Shown here: in pieces, positions 35,670 to 44,674 of the stretch
Position numbering within the stretch: position 1 is the stretch's first letter
Layout: each line of letters opens with the position of its first letter
Source of the DNA: Polaribacter vadi
Lineage (GTDB): Bacteria; Bacteroidota; Bacteroidia; Flavobacteriales; Flavobacteriaceae
Assembly (NCBI RefSeq): GCF_001761365.1
Contig: NZ_CP017477.1
Coordinates: 2,284,001-2,348,000, forward strand
Direction: 5' to 3'
DNA length: 64,000 nt
Translations under genes and position numbers: made by a program
Notes under the pieces: model-generated
The model's input: only the letters and a program-made list of their open reading frames with translations
What the model was told of the DNA's origin: nothing
Databases searched by the model: none

Positions 35670-35823
35670 TTAAACTTCGTTTAATGGATTACCTATTTTT
35701 GTTAAAAACCCACCATCAAAATACAAAATATATCCGTTTATAAAAATAGCTAGCTTTACTTGATAAAATTATAGCTACAACTGCTAAATCATATGGATTT
35801 TTCCATTTACTATATATTCTCTA
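35670..35823 (-). pseudogene. Decayed C-terminus of a KduD-like short-chain dehydrogenase
   Basis: On the minus strand one frame reads RIYSKWKNPYDLAVVAI and then ILSSKASYF; after a run of T residues (complement of 35742-35746) the reading must shift by one base to continue FINGYILYFDGG and FLTKIGNPLNEV, then stop. Joined, these match the end of short-chain dehydrogenases, where (R)WxNPxDL, FLSSxASxFxNG and the final VDGG are standard; the tail is most like KduD / gluconate 5-dehydrogenase proteins of Bacteroidota. A stop (TAG) directly precedes RIYSK in frame, and fainter similarity (VNSRTL in another frame) reaches about 35870. Only some 50-65 residues remain, with no start codon. KduD makes 2-keto-3-deoxygluconate from the unsaturated branch of pectin breakdown. 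Confidence 0.75.
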
Positions 35824-35907
35824 AGTGTTCTAGAATTTACAGTTTTAGTTAATTCTAACTCTAAAACAGCTACTTCATTTCTAGATTTATCTTTTCTAAA
35901 ATACAGA

Positions 35908-35929
35908 TGTAATCGATTGCACAAATATA
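35908..35929 (-). promoter_or_regulatory. Pectin operator and -7 element for the uxaC operon
   Basis: TGTAATCGATTGCA (35908-35921), 13 of 14 bases of the palindrome, directly follows on the minus strand the -7 element TATATTTG (complement of 35922-35929). A -33 TTG is not evident. The promoter lies ahead of the dehydrogenase remnant, consistent with that gene having once been the first of the operon. Confidence 0.78.
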
Positions 35930-36077
35930 AAATATATAATAAGAAAACCTGATTTTTTTTCTTTTATTTTAAGTTTTTTGTTAAAGTAATTAATATGAGT
36001 TTGTTTAATTCAAATAATTATTGTGGAATAAACAGAAAATAATAAAAAATTAAACAAATAAAAAAAAACCAAATATA

Positions 36078-36105
36078 AAAGGGTAGCTAATTTTTAACAG
36101 CTACT
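36078..36105. terminator. Orphan hairpin in the inter-PUL spacer
   Basis: GTAGCT and AGCTAC flank an AT-rich loop and are followed by TTTT on the plus strand. No gene ends nearby in that direction. It may end an unannotated short transcript, or be a relic; confidence is low. Confidence 0.3.
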
Positions 36106-36361
36106 TTTAAAGCAGCTAATCATAAAACTCAATATAAGAAATTATCATAATAATAGTACTGAAAGCATGATCGCATCAAATTACAGCACAAAAATTTATA
36201 AGATTGGTACTCTTACATACAAACTTTACCTCAAAACATAGTGCAGTGTCTTACAATAATATACAATATTGTCAATTTCTTTTAGTATTTAATCAAATTC
36301 AAAGATTTATTTTTCAATTGAAAATTATTCCGATAACTTGTAACGTATAATATAAATACAA

Positions 36362-37384
36362 ATGATTTCAAAAAATAAATTTATTCTTTTAGTTAGTTTT
36401 TGCTTAACTTTTAATATTGCTTTTACACAAAAAACTTTAGATAGAATCTCTGTAAAAGGCAATAGTTTTATCAATGAAAAAAATGACACAATTGTTTTTA
36501 GAGGATATAACACTAGTGATCCTGATAAACTTGAAAAACAAAATCAGTGGAAAAAATCGTACTTTAAAGAAATAAAAAAATGGGGAGGAAACATTGTTCG
36601 TTTTCCTGTGCATCCAAGTGCTTGGACAGAAAGAGGGAAAGAAAATTATTTAAGTCTTTTAGATGATGGAATAAAATGGGCAACAGAATTACAAATGCAC
36701 GTTATTATTGATTGGCATAGTATAGGTAATTTAAAAACCCAAATGTATCATCATGATAGATATGACACAACTCTAAAACAAACATTTGATTTTTGGCGTA
36801 CAATAGCTGTAAAATATGGTAAAAATAAAACCGTTGCTTTTTACGAATTGTTTAATGAGCCAACAATGTATAACAACACTTTAGGTACAATTTCTTGGCT
36901 AGAATGGAAAGAAATGAATGAAGAAATGATTACAATTATTAGAGCAAATGGTGGAGAAGGAATACCTTTAGTTGCTGGTTTTAATTGGGCTTATGATTTA
37001 ACGCCAGTAAAAGAAAACCCAATAAATGCAACAGGAATTGGATATGTAAGTCATCCTTATCCACAAAAAAGAGAACAACCTTGGGAAGATAAATGGACAG
37101 AAGATTGGGGATTTGTAAAACAAAAATATCCTGTAATTCTTACAGAAATAGGGTTTTCTCATACAGAGGATGAAGGTTCTCACCAACCTGTTATTAATGA
37201 TGATGACACTTATGGAGATGCAATAACTAATTATTGTGATGAAAAGGAAATTTCTTATGTAATTTGGGTTTTTGATGCACAATGGGCGCCAAAATTATTT
37301 GAAGATTTTGAAACTTACACACCATCTAGACATGGTAAATATTTTAAAAAGAAAATAAATTCTTATAATTACAACAAAAAGTAA
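36362..37384 (+). CDS. Secreted GH5 endo-beta-glycanase
   Basis: The 340-residue protein has a signal peptide (ending NIAFTQ) and one GH5 (beta/alpha)8 barrel. Family marks include GGNIVRFPVHPSAW (conserved Arg), VIIDWHS, the acid/base Glu in FYELFNEP near residue 165, SHPYP, and the nucleophile Glu in ILTEIGF near 262. GH5 covers cellulases, mannanases and glucomannanases; sequence alone does not decide, but neighbours (GH1, GH3, esterases, mannan operon) suggest glucomannan or beta-glucan. It is followed after 16 bases by an AraC regulator in the same direction. The signal is not a lipoprotein type and no T9SS tail is present, so it is likely periplasmic. Confidence 0.85.
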   Translation: MISKNKFILLVSFCLTFNIAFTQKTLDRISVKGNSFINEKNDTIVFRGYNTSDPDKLEKQNQWKKSYFKEIKKWGGNIVRFPVHPSAWTERGKENYLSLLDDGIKWATELQMHVIIDWHSIGNLKTQMYHHDRYDTTLKQTFDFWRTIAVKYGKNKTVAFYELFNEPTMYNNTLGTISWLEWKEMNEEMITIIRANGGEGIPLVAGFNWAYDLTPVKENPINATGIGYVSHPYPQKREQPWEDKWTEDWGFVKQKYPVILTEIGFSHTEDEGSHQPVINDDDTYGDAITNYCDEKEISYVIWVFDAQWAPKLFEDFETYTPSRHGKYFKKKINSYNYNKK

Positions 37385-37400
37385 CCCTGAATACACTAAA

Positions 37401-38273
37401 ATGACCGAAAATATTAATCGAGAAATTACACTCTTAAAACCAGAAGATGTTTTCTTGATAATTGATCGCGTAAAGCAAAAATTTGATTTTCCAATTCATT
37501 TTCATCCAGAATACGAGTTAAATTTTATTTTAAACGGAAGAGGAATTAGAAGAGTTGTAGGAAGCTCTATGGAAGAAATTGGCGATGTTGAACTCGTTTT
37601 AGTAGGTTCTAATTTAGAGCATGGTTGGGAAACATATAACTGTAAAAGAAATAAAATTTATGAAATTACCATTCAGTTTCATGAAAATTTATTTAGTGAA
37701 AAATTACTCTCTTTAAAAAACTTTAAACCTATAAAAGATTTATTTGCAAGATCTAAACAAGGTGTGCTTTTTGATGAAAAAACAGCCATACATTTAATGT
37801 CAAAAATAAAAGCACTTTCATCAAAAAATGGTATTGATGATTTTGTAAAACTTTTAAAACTTCTTGAAGAACTAGCCAATTCAAAAAACCAACTTATACT
37901 TTCTACTAATATAGAAAGAAACAACCAATTTGAAGGCAGTGAAAAAATTAAAAAAGTGCATGATTTTTTAAACGAAAATTATGCGCGAAAAATCTCTTTA
38001 CATGAAATTTCTGATTTGGTAAATATGAGTCAAAGCTCTTTTAATCGCTTTATAAAAAAAAGAACAGGAAAAACGTTTATCGAGTTTACAAATGATACAA
38101 GAATTAGTTACGCAACAAAATTTTTAGTAGAAACAGATTTATCAATTGGAGAAATAGGCTATAAATGTGGTTTTAATAGCATTGCAAATTTTAATCGATT
38201 TTTTAAAAAATCTAAAAATATTACACCAAGTAAATTTAAATCAGAATTTAAATCAATACAACGATTCAAATAA
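37401..38273 (+). CDS. AraC-family regulator with cupin sensor domain (copy 1)
   Basis: The 290-residue cytoplasmic protein has an N-terminal cupin (FPIHFHPEYELNFI near residue 30, with the two His of the sugar-binding fold) and a C-terminal pair of helix-turn-helix motifs (about 190-285: ISLHEISDLVNMSQSSFNRFIKKRTG, then SIGEIGYKCGFNSIANFNRFFKK). It is a close paralog of the regulator at 56374-57252, with long identical stretches such as FPIHFHPEYELNFI and KKRTGKTF. AraC proteins of this type usually activate sugar genes after binding a ligand. It lies between GH5 and an esterase gene, so it probably controls the adjoining glucomannan genes. Confidence 0.88.
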   Translation: MTENINREITLLKPEDVFLIIDRVKQKFDFPIHFHPEYELNFILNGRGIRRVVGSSMEEIGDVELVLVGSNLEHGWETYNCKRNKIYEITIQFHENLFSEKLLSLKNFKPIKDLFARSKQGVLFDEKTAIHLMSKIKALSSKNGIDDFVKLLKLLEELANSKNQLILSTNIERNNQFEGSEKIKKVHDFLNENYARKISLHEISDLVNMSQSSFNRFIKKRTGKTFIEFTNDTRISYATKFLVETDLSIGEIGYKCGFNSIANFNRFFKKSKNITPSKFKSEFKSIQRFK

Positions 38274-38374
38274 GTTTTATTTTTAAATGTATAAATAATA
38301 CCAAATTTTGATAATTTACTGTAAAAATTCAGCAAATATTTATCTTAATTTTATCCTGTTAAAATATATAACAA

Positions 38375-39454
38375 ATGTCTAAATCTTTTTTACCAATCGT
38401 TTTTCTCTTGCTGTTATTTTCTTGCAAAGAAAAAAGTCAAAAAATGTACAATTCAACAAACAAGTTAATAAAATATTCAGGAAGGTTTGAGAAAATTTCT
38501 GATACCAAAACTGCATTAATTAGTTCTGCATCATCTGCAGAATTTACTGTAAAAGGAGATTCTGTAACTATATATGTACAATCAGAAAACACCGTTCGCA
38601 ACTATTTTGTGATTGCAATAAATGATGAATATCAAAAAAGATATAAATTAGAAGGAGATAGTATTCAAAAAATCACATTAAAAACACCTAAAAAAGAAAG
38701 CAATAAAATAGGAATTTATAAAGCAACAGAAGCTTCTAGTGGAAACATAATTTTTCATGGATTTGATGCATTTGATTTAATTTCAACGGATGAAAAACCT
38801 TTTTTAATTGAGTTTATTGGCGATTCTATAACCTGTGGTGCTTTGGCAGATAATAGTGATATTGATTGTAATGAAGGTGAATATATAGATCAACACAATG
38901 CTTATTTGGCTTATGGCCCAAGATTGGCAAGAACATTAAATGCAGATTTTATTTTAAGTTCAGTTTCAGGAATGGGAATGTATAGAAACTGGAATGATGA
39001 AAATATTGAGGAACCAATTATGCCTCAAGTTTACGAAAACTTGTATTTAAATACAGATAGTTCAAAAAAATACGCTTTTAAAACTCAACCAGATATGGTA
39101 AGTATTTGTTTAGGAACAAATGACATGTCTGATGGAGATGGAGTTAAAAATCGCTTGCCTTTTAATGAAGAAAAATACACTGAAAACTACATTAATTTTG
39201 TTGAAACGATTTACAGTCATTACCCAAACACCCAAGTTGTTTTATTAAATAGCCCAATGGTTTCTGGTGATAAAAACACGACTTTAATATCTTGTTTAAA
39301 AAATGTAAAAGACCATTTTAAAGACAAAGAAATTAAGATTTTCGAGTTCGATGAGCTTCTTGTAAATGGTTGTAATTATCATCCAAGTATTCAAGATCAT
39401 AAAGAAATTGCAACACAATTGTTACCTTTTTTTAAACAGGTATTAAATCAATAA
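38375..39454 (+). CDS. CE2-like SGNH acetylesterase (lipoprotein)
   Basis: The 359-residue product has a lipoprotein signal with Cys17 (LLFSC). An N-terminal jelly-roll (about 25-140) precedes an SGNH hydrolase domain: GDSITCG near 148-154 (Ser nucleophile), GPRLARTLNADFILSSVSG with the oxyanion Gly, CLGTNDMSDG near 245, and the catalytic His in YHPSIQDH near 335. That two-domain plan is typical of CE2, whose members deacetylate glucomannan, xylan and cello-oligosaccharides. The mannan setting supports acetyl-mannan as substrate. A second esterase gene begins three bases after its stop, so the two are co-translated neighbours. Confidence 0.85.
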   Translation: MSKSFLPIVFLLLLFSCKEKSQKMYNSTNKLIKYSGRFEKISDTKTALISSASSAEFTVKGDSVTIYVQSENTVRNYFVIAINDEYQKRYKLEGDSIQKITLKTPKKESNKIGIYKATEASSGNIIFHGFDAFDLISTDEKPFLIEFIGDSITCGALADNSDIDCNEGEYIDQHNAYLAYGPRLARTLNADFILSSVSGMGMYRNWNDENIEEPIMPQVYENLYLNTDSSKKYAFKTQPDMVSICLGTNDMSDGDGVKNRLPFNEEKYTENYINFVETIYSHYPNTQVVLLNSPMVSGDKNTTLISCLKNVKDHFKDKEIKIFEFDELLVNGCNYHPSIQDHKEIATQLLPFFKQVLNQ

Positions 39455-39457
39455 TCA

Positions 39458-40828
39458 ATGAAGAAACAGATTTTATATTTTTTATTTTTTTTATCCCAAA
39501 TTTCTTTGGCAAATGTAATTTTACCAAGTGTTTTTTCAGATCATATGGTTTTACAGCAAAATGATGAGGTTAAATTTTGGGGTTGGGCAAATCCAAATGA
39601 AGAAGTTACAATTCAGCCTTCTTGGACCAATGAAATTTATAAAACAAAAACTAACAATCAAGCAAAATGGGAGCTAATTATAAAAACTCCTAGTTATGGA
39701 GGACCATATACAGTATCAATAAAAGGTTATAATGAAATCGTTTTAAAAGATATTTTAATTGGTGAAGTTTGGTTGTGTTCAGGACAATCTAATATGGAAA
39801 TGTCTGCTTCTTGGATAATTAAAAACATGGATGAAGTTGAAAAAGCAAATCAGCCTAATATTCGTTTTTTTAATGTTCCAAAAATATCGGCAACATCTCT
39901 ACAACAAAATATGCCTGCAAACTGGCAAGTTTCTTCGCCAGAAACCATGAAAAATTCAAGTGCAATAGCGTACTTTTTTGCAAAACGAATCCAGGAAGAA
40001 TATAAAGATATTCCTGTTGGATTAATAATTTCTGCTTGGGGAGGAACTCCAGCAGAAATTTGGATGCCAGAAGAAGCTATAAAAAATAATTCTTTAGTAA
40101 ATGAAGCCGCTAAAAAGTTAAAACCTGTTGAGTGGGGACCAACTGAACCTGCACGTGCTTTTAATGCAATGATAAATCCACTAGTTGGTTATAATATTGC
40201 TGGCGCTCTTTGGTATCAAGGAGAAAGTAATGTTGGTGCAAAAAACTACGATAAAACATTTTCTACATTAATAAACTCATGGAGAAAATTATGGAAAAAA
40301 GAATTCCCTTTTTACTTTGTTCAAATTGCACCTTATAAATATGGTGATGATCATTTTGGTGGAGCAGAGGTTAGAAACGCACAAAGAGTTGTCTCTAAAG
40401 CTGTTGATAAAACAGGAATGGTAATTATAGATGATGTTTCAACTATTGATGATATTCATCCAAAAGATAAAAAAACAGTTGGAGTTAGATTGGCAAATAT
40501 AGCATTGAAAAATCACTATCAAAAAATTAGTGGATTAGTAGAAAGTCCAGAAATAGATAAGATAGATTTTGAAGGAAAAAAAGCAATTCTTTATTTTAAA
40601 AATGCAGAGGGTTTGTGCATAAAAGATAAAAAATCATTATTTGAAATATCTGATGATAATAAAGTTTTTTATACTGCTAAAGCGAAATTAAAAGATGAAA
40701 AAATTCTCCTTTCATCAAAAAAAGTTAAAAACCCAAAATATGTTCGATTTGCTTGGAAAAATACTTCCCAGTCAAACGTATTTAATAATGCGAATCTTCC
40801 TCTATCAACTTTTACTACAGAAAACTAA
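39458..40828 (+). CDS. Sialate-O-acetylesterase-like carbohydrate esterase
   Basis: The 456-residue secreted protein (signal ending ISLANV) is of the SIAE/DUF303 SGNH type. It shows LPSVFSDHMVLQQ at the mature start, VWLCSGQSNMEM near residue 105 (Ser nucleophile), GALWYQGESN near 250, and IDDIHPKD near 328 with the catalytic Asp/His pair. Related Bacteroidota enzymes remove acetyl groups from hemicellulose, not sialic acid. In this operon, after a CE2-like esterase, it most likely adds a different regiospecificity on acetylated glucomannan. The preceding stop and this start are three bases apart. Confidence 0.83.
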   Translation: MKKQILYFLFFLSQISLANVILPSVFSDHMVLQQNDEVKFWGWANPNEEVTIQPSWTNEIYKTKTNNQAKWELIIKTPSYGGPYTVSIKGYNEIVLKDILIGEVWLCSGQSNMEMSASWIIKNMDEVEKANQPNIRFFNVPKISATSLQQNMPANWQVSSPETMKNSSAIAYFFAKRIQEEYKDIPVGLIISAWGGTPAEIWMPEEAIKNNSLVNEAAKKLKPVEWGPTEPARAFNAMINPLVGYNIAGALWYQGESNVGAKNYDKTFSTLINSWRKLWKKEFPFYFVQIAPYKYGDDHFGGAEVRNAQRVVSKAVDKTGMVIIDDVSTIDDIHPKDKKTVGVRLANIALKNHYQKISGLVESPEIDKIDFEGKKAILYFKNAEGLCIKDKKSLFEISDDNKVFYTAKAKLKDEKILLSSKKVKNPKYVRFAWKNTSQSNVFNNANLPLSTFTTEN

Positions 40829-40852
40829 ACCAATTAACCACCTAATTACTAT

Positions 40853-42229
40853 ATGATTAAATTTCCAAATGATTTTATATGGGGAACTGCAACTTCAGCT
40901 TATCAAATTGAAGGAGCTCATGATGCAAATGGAAAAGGACCTTCTATTTGGGATAGCTTTTGCACTATTCCTAACCGAATAAAAAATAACGAAAACGGAA
41001 ATATTGCCATAGATCATTATCATAAATATAAAGAAGATGTTGCCTTGTTAAAATCGCAAGGTTTTAAAGCCTATCGTTTTTCAATTTCTTGGGCCAGAAT
41101 TATGCCAGAAGGAAAAGGAAAAGTAAATGAAGAGGGCATTCAATTTTATTCAAATCTTATAGATGAATTATTAAAGAACGATATTGTGCCTTGGGTAACT
41201 TTATATCATTGGGATTTGCCTTTGGCTCTTGAAATGGAAAATGATGGTTGGTTAAAACCAGATATTGTTGATGTTTTTGAAGAATATGCAAAACTTTGTT
41301 TTGAAAGATTTGGTGATCGTGTTAAAAATTGGATTACTATAAACGAACCTTGGGTTGTTGCAATTTTAGGGTATGGACAAGGTGTTTTTGCTCCAGGAAG
41401 AGTTTCTAATACAGAACCATATTTGGCAGCACATCATTTAATTTTAGCCCATGCAAAAGCTGTAAAACTTTATAAAACAAGCTTTAAACATCAAAAAGGT
41501 TTCATTGGAATTACAAATAATTGCGATTGGAGAGAACCATTTACAGACAAACCTGCAGATATTGAAGCTGCAGAACGTGCTTTACTATTTTTCTTAGGAT
41601 GGTTTGCAGATCCAATATATTTTGGAGATTATCCACAAGTAATGAAAGATAGACTTGGAGATAGATTGCCGAAATTTACAGACGAAGAAAAAGAATTGAT
41701 TAAAAATTCTTCAGATTTCTTTGGCTTAAATCATTACACAACCATGTATGCAGCAGAAGATGATCATTCAGGAAAAAAAAGTAGTGTTTATGGAAATGGA
41801 GGTATTTCTGAAGATCAAGATGTAATTTTATCACAAGATAAAAACTGGCCATTAACTGCATTTAATTGGGCTGTTGTGCCTTGGGGATGTTATAATTTAT
41901 TAGAATGGATTAGCAAACGTTATCATAACCCTGATATCTATATTACAGAAAATGGTTTTGCTTGTAATGACAAATTAGAAAATGGAGAAGTTAATGATCT
42001 AGAAAGATTAGATTATTACAGACAATATTTAGAAGCCTGTAACAAAGCAATTAAAGATGGAATCAATTTAAAAGGCTATTTTGCATGGAGTCTTTTTGAT
42101 AATTTTGAATGGGCTTCTGGTTTTTCTGTTCGTTTTGGAATTAACTACATAGATTATAAAACACTAAAAAGAATTCCAAAAGCATCTGCTTTATGGTTTA
42201 AAAAAATCATTACAAATAAAGGTTGGTAA
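40853..42229 (+). CDS. GH1 beta-glucosidase/beta-mannosidase
   Basis: The 458-residue cytoplasmic protein begins with the GH1 N-terminal signature FIWGTATSAYQIEGA. The acid/base Glu is in TINEPW near 166 and the nucleophile Glu in ITENGF near 365; the aglycone-site WSLFDNFEWA is also present. Length is exactly usual. GH1 enzymes release beta-linked glucose (sometimes mannose) from short oligosaccharides. It is followed by a GH3 enzyme, and both would finish oligosaccharides from glucomannan. No signal peptide is present, so substrate must be imported. Confidence 0.92.
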   Translation: MIKFPNDFIWGTATSAYQIEGAHDANGKGPSIWDSFCTIPNRIKNNENGNIAIDHYHKYKEDVALLKSQGFKAYRFSISWARIMPEGKGKVNEEGIQFYSNLIDELLKNDIVPWVTLYHWDLPLALEMENDGWLKPDIVDVFEEYAKLCFERFGDRVKNWITINEPWVVAILGYGQGVFAPGRVSNTEPYLAAHHLILAHAKAVKLYKTSFKHQKGFIGITNNCDWREPFTDKPADIEAAERALLFFLGWFADPIYFGDYPQVMKDRLGDRLPKFTDEEKELIKNSSDFFGLNHYTTMYAAEDDHSGKKSSVYGNGGISEDQDVILSQDKNWPLTAFNWAVVPWGCYNLLEWISKRYHNPDIYITENGFACNDKLENGEVNDLERLDYYRQYLEACNKAIKDGINLKGYFAWSLFDNFEWASGFSVRFGINYIDYKTLKRIPKASALWFKKIITNKGW

Positions 42230-42263
42230 TTTTTACAATCAAACTTTTTAAATAAATATACAA

Positions 42264-44546
42264 ATGAAAAAACTATTAATATTGAGCGTAATTATTTTAG
42301 TTTCAATGAAATGTAAAACTATAAAAGGTCAAGAAAAAAAAATAAATACAAAACAAGAAATTGAGCGTAAAGTAGATTCACTTTTACAATTAATGACTAT
42401 TGAAGAAAAAGTGGGTCAAATGAATCAATATAATGGTTTTTGGGATGTAACTGGTCCTATTCCAGAAGGTGGAAGTGCAGAAAAAAAATACGAACATTTA
42501 CGCAAAGGCTGGGTAGGTTCTATGTTGTCTGTTAGAGGCGTTAAAGAAGTAAGAGCAGTTCAAAAAATTGTTGTAGAAGAATCGCGTTTAGGAATTCCGT
42601 TAATTATTGGCTTTGATGTAATTCATGGTTATAAAACACTAAGTCCAATTCCATTAGCAGAAGCTGCAAGTTGGGATTTAGCAGCTATAAAAAAATCGGC
42701 AGAAGTTGCAGCAGCAGAAGCTTCTGCAGTTGGAATTAATTGGACATTTGGACCAAATGTAGACATTGTAAGAGACGCACGTTGGGGAAGAGTTATGGAA
42801 GGTGCAGGAGAAGATCCTTTTTTAGGAAGTAGAATTGCAGAAGCACGTGTTCATGGTTTTCAAGGTAATGATTTATCAGCAACAAATACAATTGCAGCAT
42901 GTGCAAAACATTTTGCGGCTTATGGTTTTGCAGAAGCAGGTAAAGAATATAACACAGTAGATATTGGAACATCAACGTTACACAATATTGTGTTACCACC
43001 ATTTAAAGCAGCTGTAAATGCCAATCTTAGAACTGTAATGAATTCTTTTAATGAAATAAATGGAGTTCCTGTTACAGGAAGCTCATTTTTACAAAGAGAT
43101 ATTTTAAAAGGAAAATGGAATTTTGATGGTTTTGTGATTTCAGATTGGGCTTCTATAAACGAAATGATTAATTGGGGACATGCAAAAGACAAACGTGAAG
43201 CAGCAAAAATTGCATCTATAGCAGGTTCTGATATGGATATGGAAGGGAATGTTTATATAGAAGAATTAGCACAATTAGTAAAAGACGATGTTGTTAAAGA
43301 AGCTATTCTAGATGATGCTGTTCGTAGAATTTTACGTGTTAAGTTCGAACTTGGTTTATTCGAAAACCCATATAAATATTGTGATGAAGCTCGTGAAAAA
43401 GAAATGATTGGAAATCCAAAACATCATGAAGCAGTATTAGATATGGCAAAAAAATCGATTGTTTTATTAAAAAATGAAAACAATTTATTACCACTTAAAA
43501 AAGAAGGTCAAAAAATTGCTTTAATTGGTGCTTTGGCTAATGATAAAACGAGTCCTCTAGGAAGTTGGAGAATTGCATCTGATGATGAAACAGCAGTTTC
43601 AGTTTTAGAAGGAATGCAAGCTTATAAAGGCAATGAATTAACCTTTGCAAAAGGAGCAGAATTTTTTATAGGTAAGCAATCATTTCTTAATGAAGTGGTA
43701 GTAAACACAACAGATAAAAGTGATTTTGACGAAGCTATCAAAATTGCAAAACAATCTGATGTTGTAGTAATGGTTTTAGGAGAACATGGTTTTCAAACAG
43801 GGGAAGGAAGAAGTAGAACAAACCTTCAATTACCAGGTGTTCAACAAGAATTATTAGAAGCAGTTTATAAGGTAAATAAAAACATTGTTTTAGTGTTAAA
43901 TAATGGTAGACCATTGGCAATAACTTGGGCAGATAAACACATACCTGCAATTGTTGAAGCTTGGCAATTAGGAACTCAAACAGGAAATGCAGTGGCACAA
44001 GTTTTATATGGAGATTATAATCCTAGTGGAAAATTACCAATGTCTTTTCCTAGAAATGTAGGTCAAGTTCCTATTTATTACAATTATAAAAATACAGGAA
44101 GACCTATTGATAAAGATGGTAATGTATTTTGGTCTCATTATATGGATGTTGAAAAAACACCTTTATATCCTTTTGGGTATGGTTTAAGTTATTCAACTTT
44201 TGAATATTCTGATTTAAAATTAAACGGAACATCTTTTGAAATTGGAAATGACATTAACGTTTCTGTAAACGTTAAAAACACAAGTTCTGTTGATGGAAAA
44301 GAAGTTGTACAACTTTATATAAGAGATTTATTTGGAAGTATAACAAGACCTGTAAGAGAATTAAAAGGATTTGAATTAACAGCATTAAAAGCTGGGGAAA
44401 CAAAGACAATTAATTTTACTTTAAATAAAGAAACTTTAGGTTTTTATAATAATGATGGAAAATACATTGTTGAACCTGGAGATTTTAAAGTTTTTGTTGG
44501 TGGAAGTTCTATTACAGTGCATGAAACGAGTTTTGAGCTAAAATAA
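42264..44546 (+). CDS. GH3 beta-glucosidase
   Basis: The 760-residue protein has a short signal with a possible lipobox Cys (LVSMKC, Cys17). The GH3 N-domain carries the nucleophile Asp in VISDWASI near residue 294 and the binding residues AKHFAAYG; the C-domain contains GEHGFQTGEGRSRTNLQLPG with acid/base candidates; a fibronectin III-like domain closes the protein (GKEVVQLYIRDL). This is the common three-domain BglX-like plan. Periplasmic or outer-membrane location is inferred from the signal. It complements GH1 in the same operon, acting on exported or periplasmic cello- or gluco-mannooligosaccharides. Confidence 0.9.
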   Translation: MKKLLILSVIILVSMKCKTIKGQEKKINTKQEIERKVDSLLQLMTIEEKVGQMNQYNGFWDVTGPIPEGGSAEKKYEHLRKGWVGSMLSVRGVKEVRAVQKIVVEESRLGIPLIIGFDVIHGYKTLSPIPLAEAASWDLAAIKKSAEVAAAEASAVGINWTFGPNVDIVRDARWGRVMEGAGEDPFLGSRIAEARVHGFQGNDLSATNTIAACAKHFAAYGFAEAGKEYNTVDIGTSTLHNIVLPPFKAAVNANLRTVMNSFNEINGVPVTGSSFLQRDILKGKWNFDGFVISDWASINEMINWGHAKDKREAAKIASIAGSDMDMEGNVYIEELAQLVKDDVVKEAILDDAVRRILRVKFELGLFENPYKYCDEAREKEMIGNPKHHEAVLDMAKKSIVLLKNENNLLPLKKEGQKIALIGALANDKTSPLGSWRIASDDETAVSVLEGMQAYKGNELTFAKGAEFFIGKQSFLNEVVVNTTDKSDFDEAIKIAKQSDVVVMVLGEHGFQTGEGRSRTNLQLPGVQQELLEAVYKVNKNIVLVLNNGRPLAITWADKHIPAIVEAWQLGTQTGNAVAQVLYGDYNPSGKLPMSFPRNVGQVPIYYNYKNTGRPIDKDGNVFWSHYMDVEKTPLYPFGYGLSYSTFEYSDLKLNGTSFEIGNDINVSVNVKNTSSVDGKEVVQLYIRDLFGSITRPVRELKGFELTALKAGETKTINFTLNKETLGFYNNDGKYIVEPGDFKVFVGGSSITVHETSFELK

Positions 44547-44610
44547 TTTTTATTTTCATATTGTTATAATCTAAAGTATATTATCATTTTCATATATTAT
44601 TCTGCAAAAA

Positions 44611-44624
44611 AACAATCGGTTGCA
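44611..44624 (+). promoter_or_regulatory. Possible distant relative of the pectin operator
   Basis: AACAATCGGTTGCA matches 11 of 14 bases of the operator variant TGCAATCGATTGCA and lies 50 bases upstream of the secreted two-module protein gene. Unlike the pectin sites it does not follow a TAnnTTTG element. It may be chance or a site for another LacI protein. Confidence 0.25.
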
Positions 44625-44674
44625 TTATTTTTATTATATTTAGTAACTATTAACTTATTAAAAATAAAAATCTT

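Larger units (their letters stand above)
35652..36361. other. Gene-free region between uxaC and GH5: remnant, operator, AT-rich spacer
   Basis: This 710-base stretch contains the short-chain dehydrogenase remnant (35670-35823), the operator and -7 element of the uxaC operon (35908-35929), an orphan hairpin (36078-36105), and otherwise AT-rich sequence leading to the GH5 gene. It marks the boundary between the pectin and mannan loci. No consensus promoter for GH5 was found; an ACATACAA sequence at about 36215 partly resembles repeats upstream of the GH26 gene. Confidence 0.6.
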
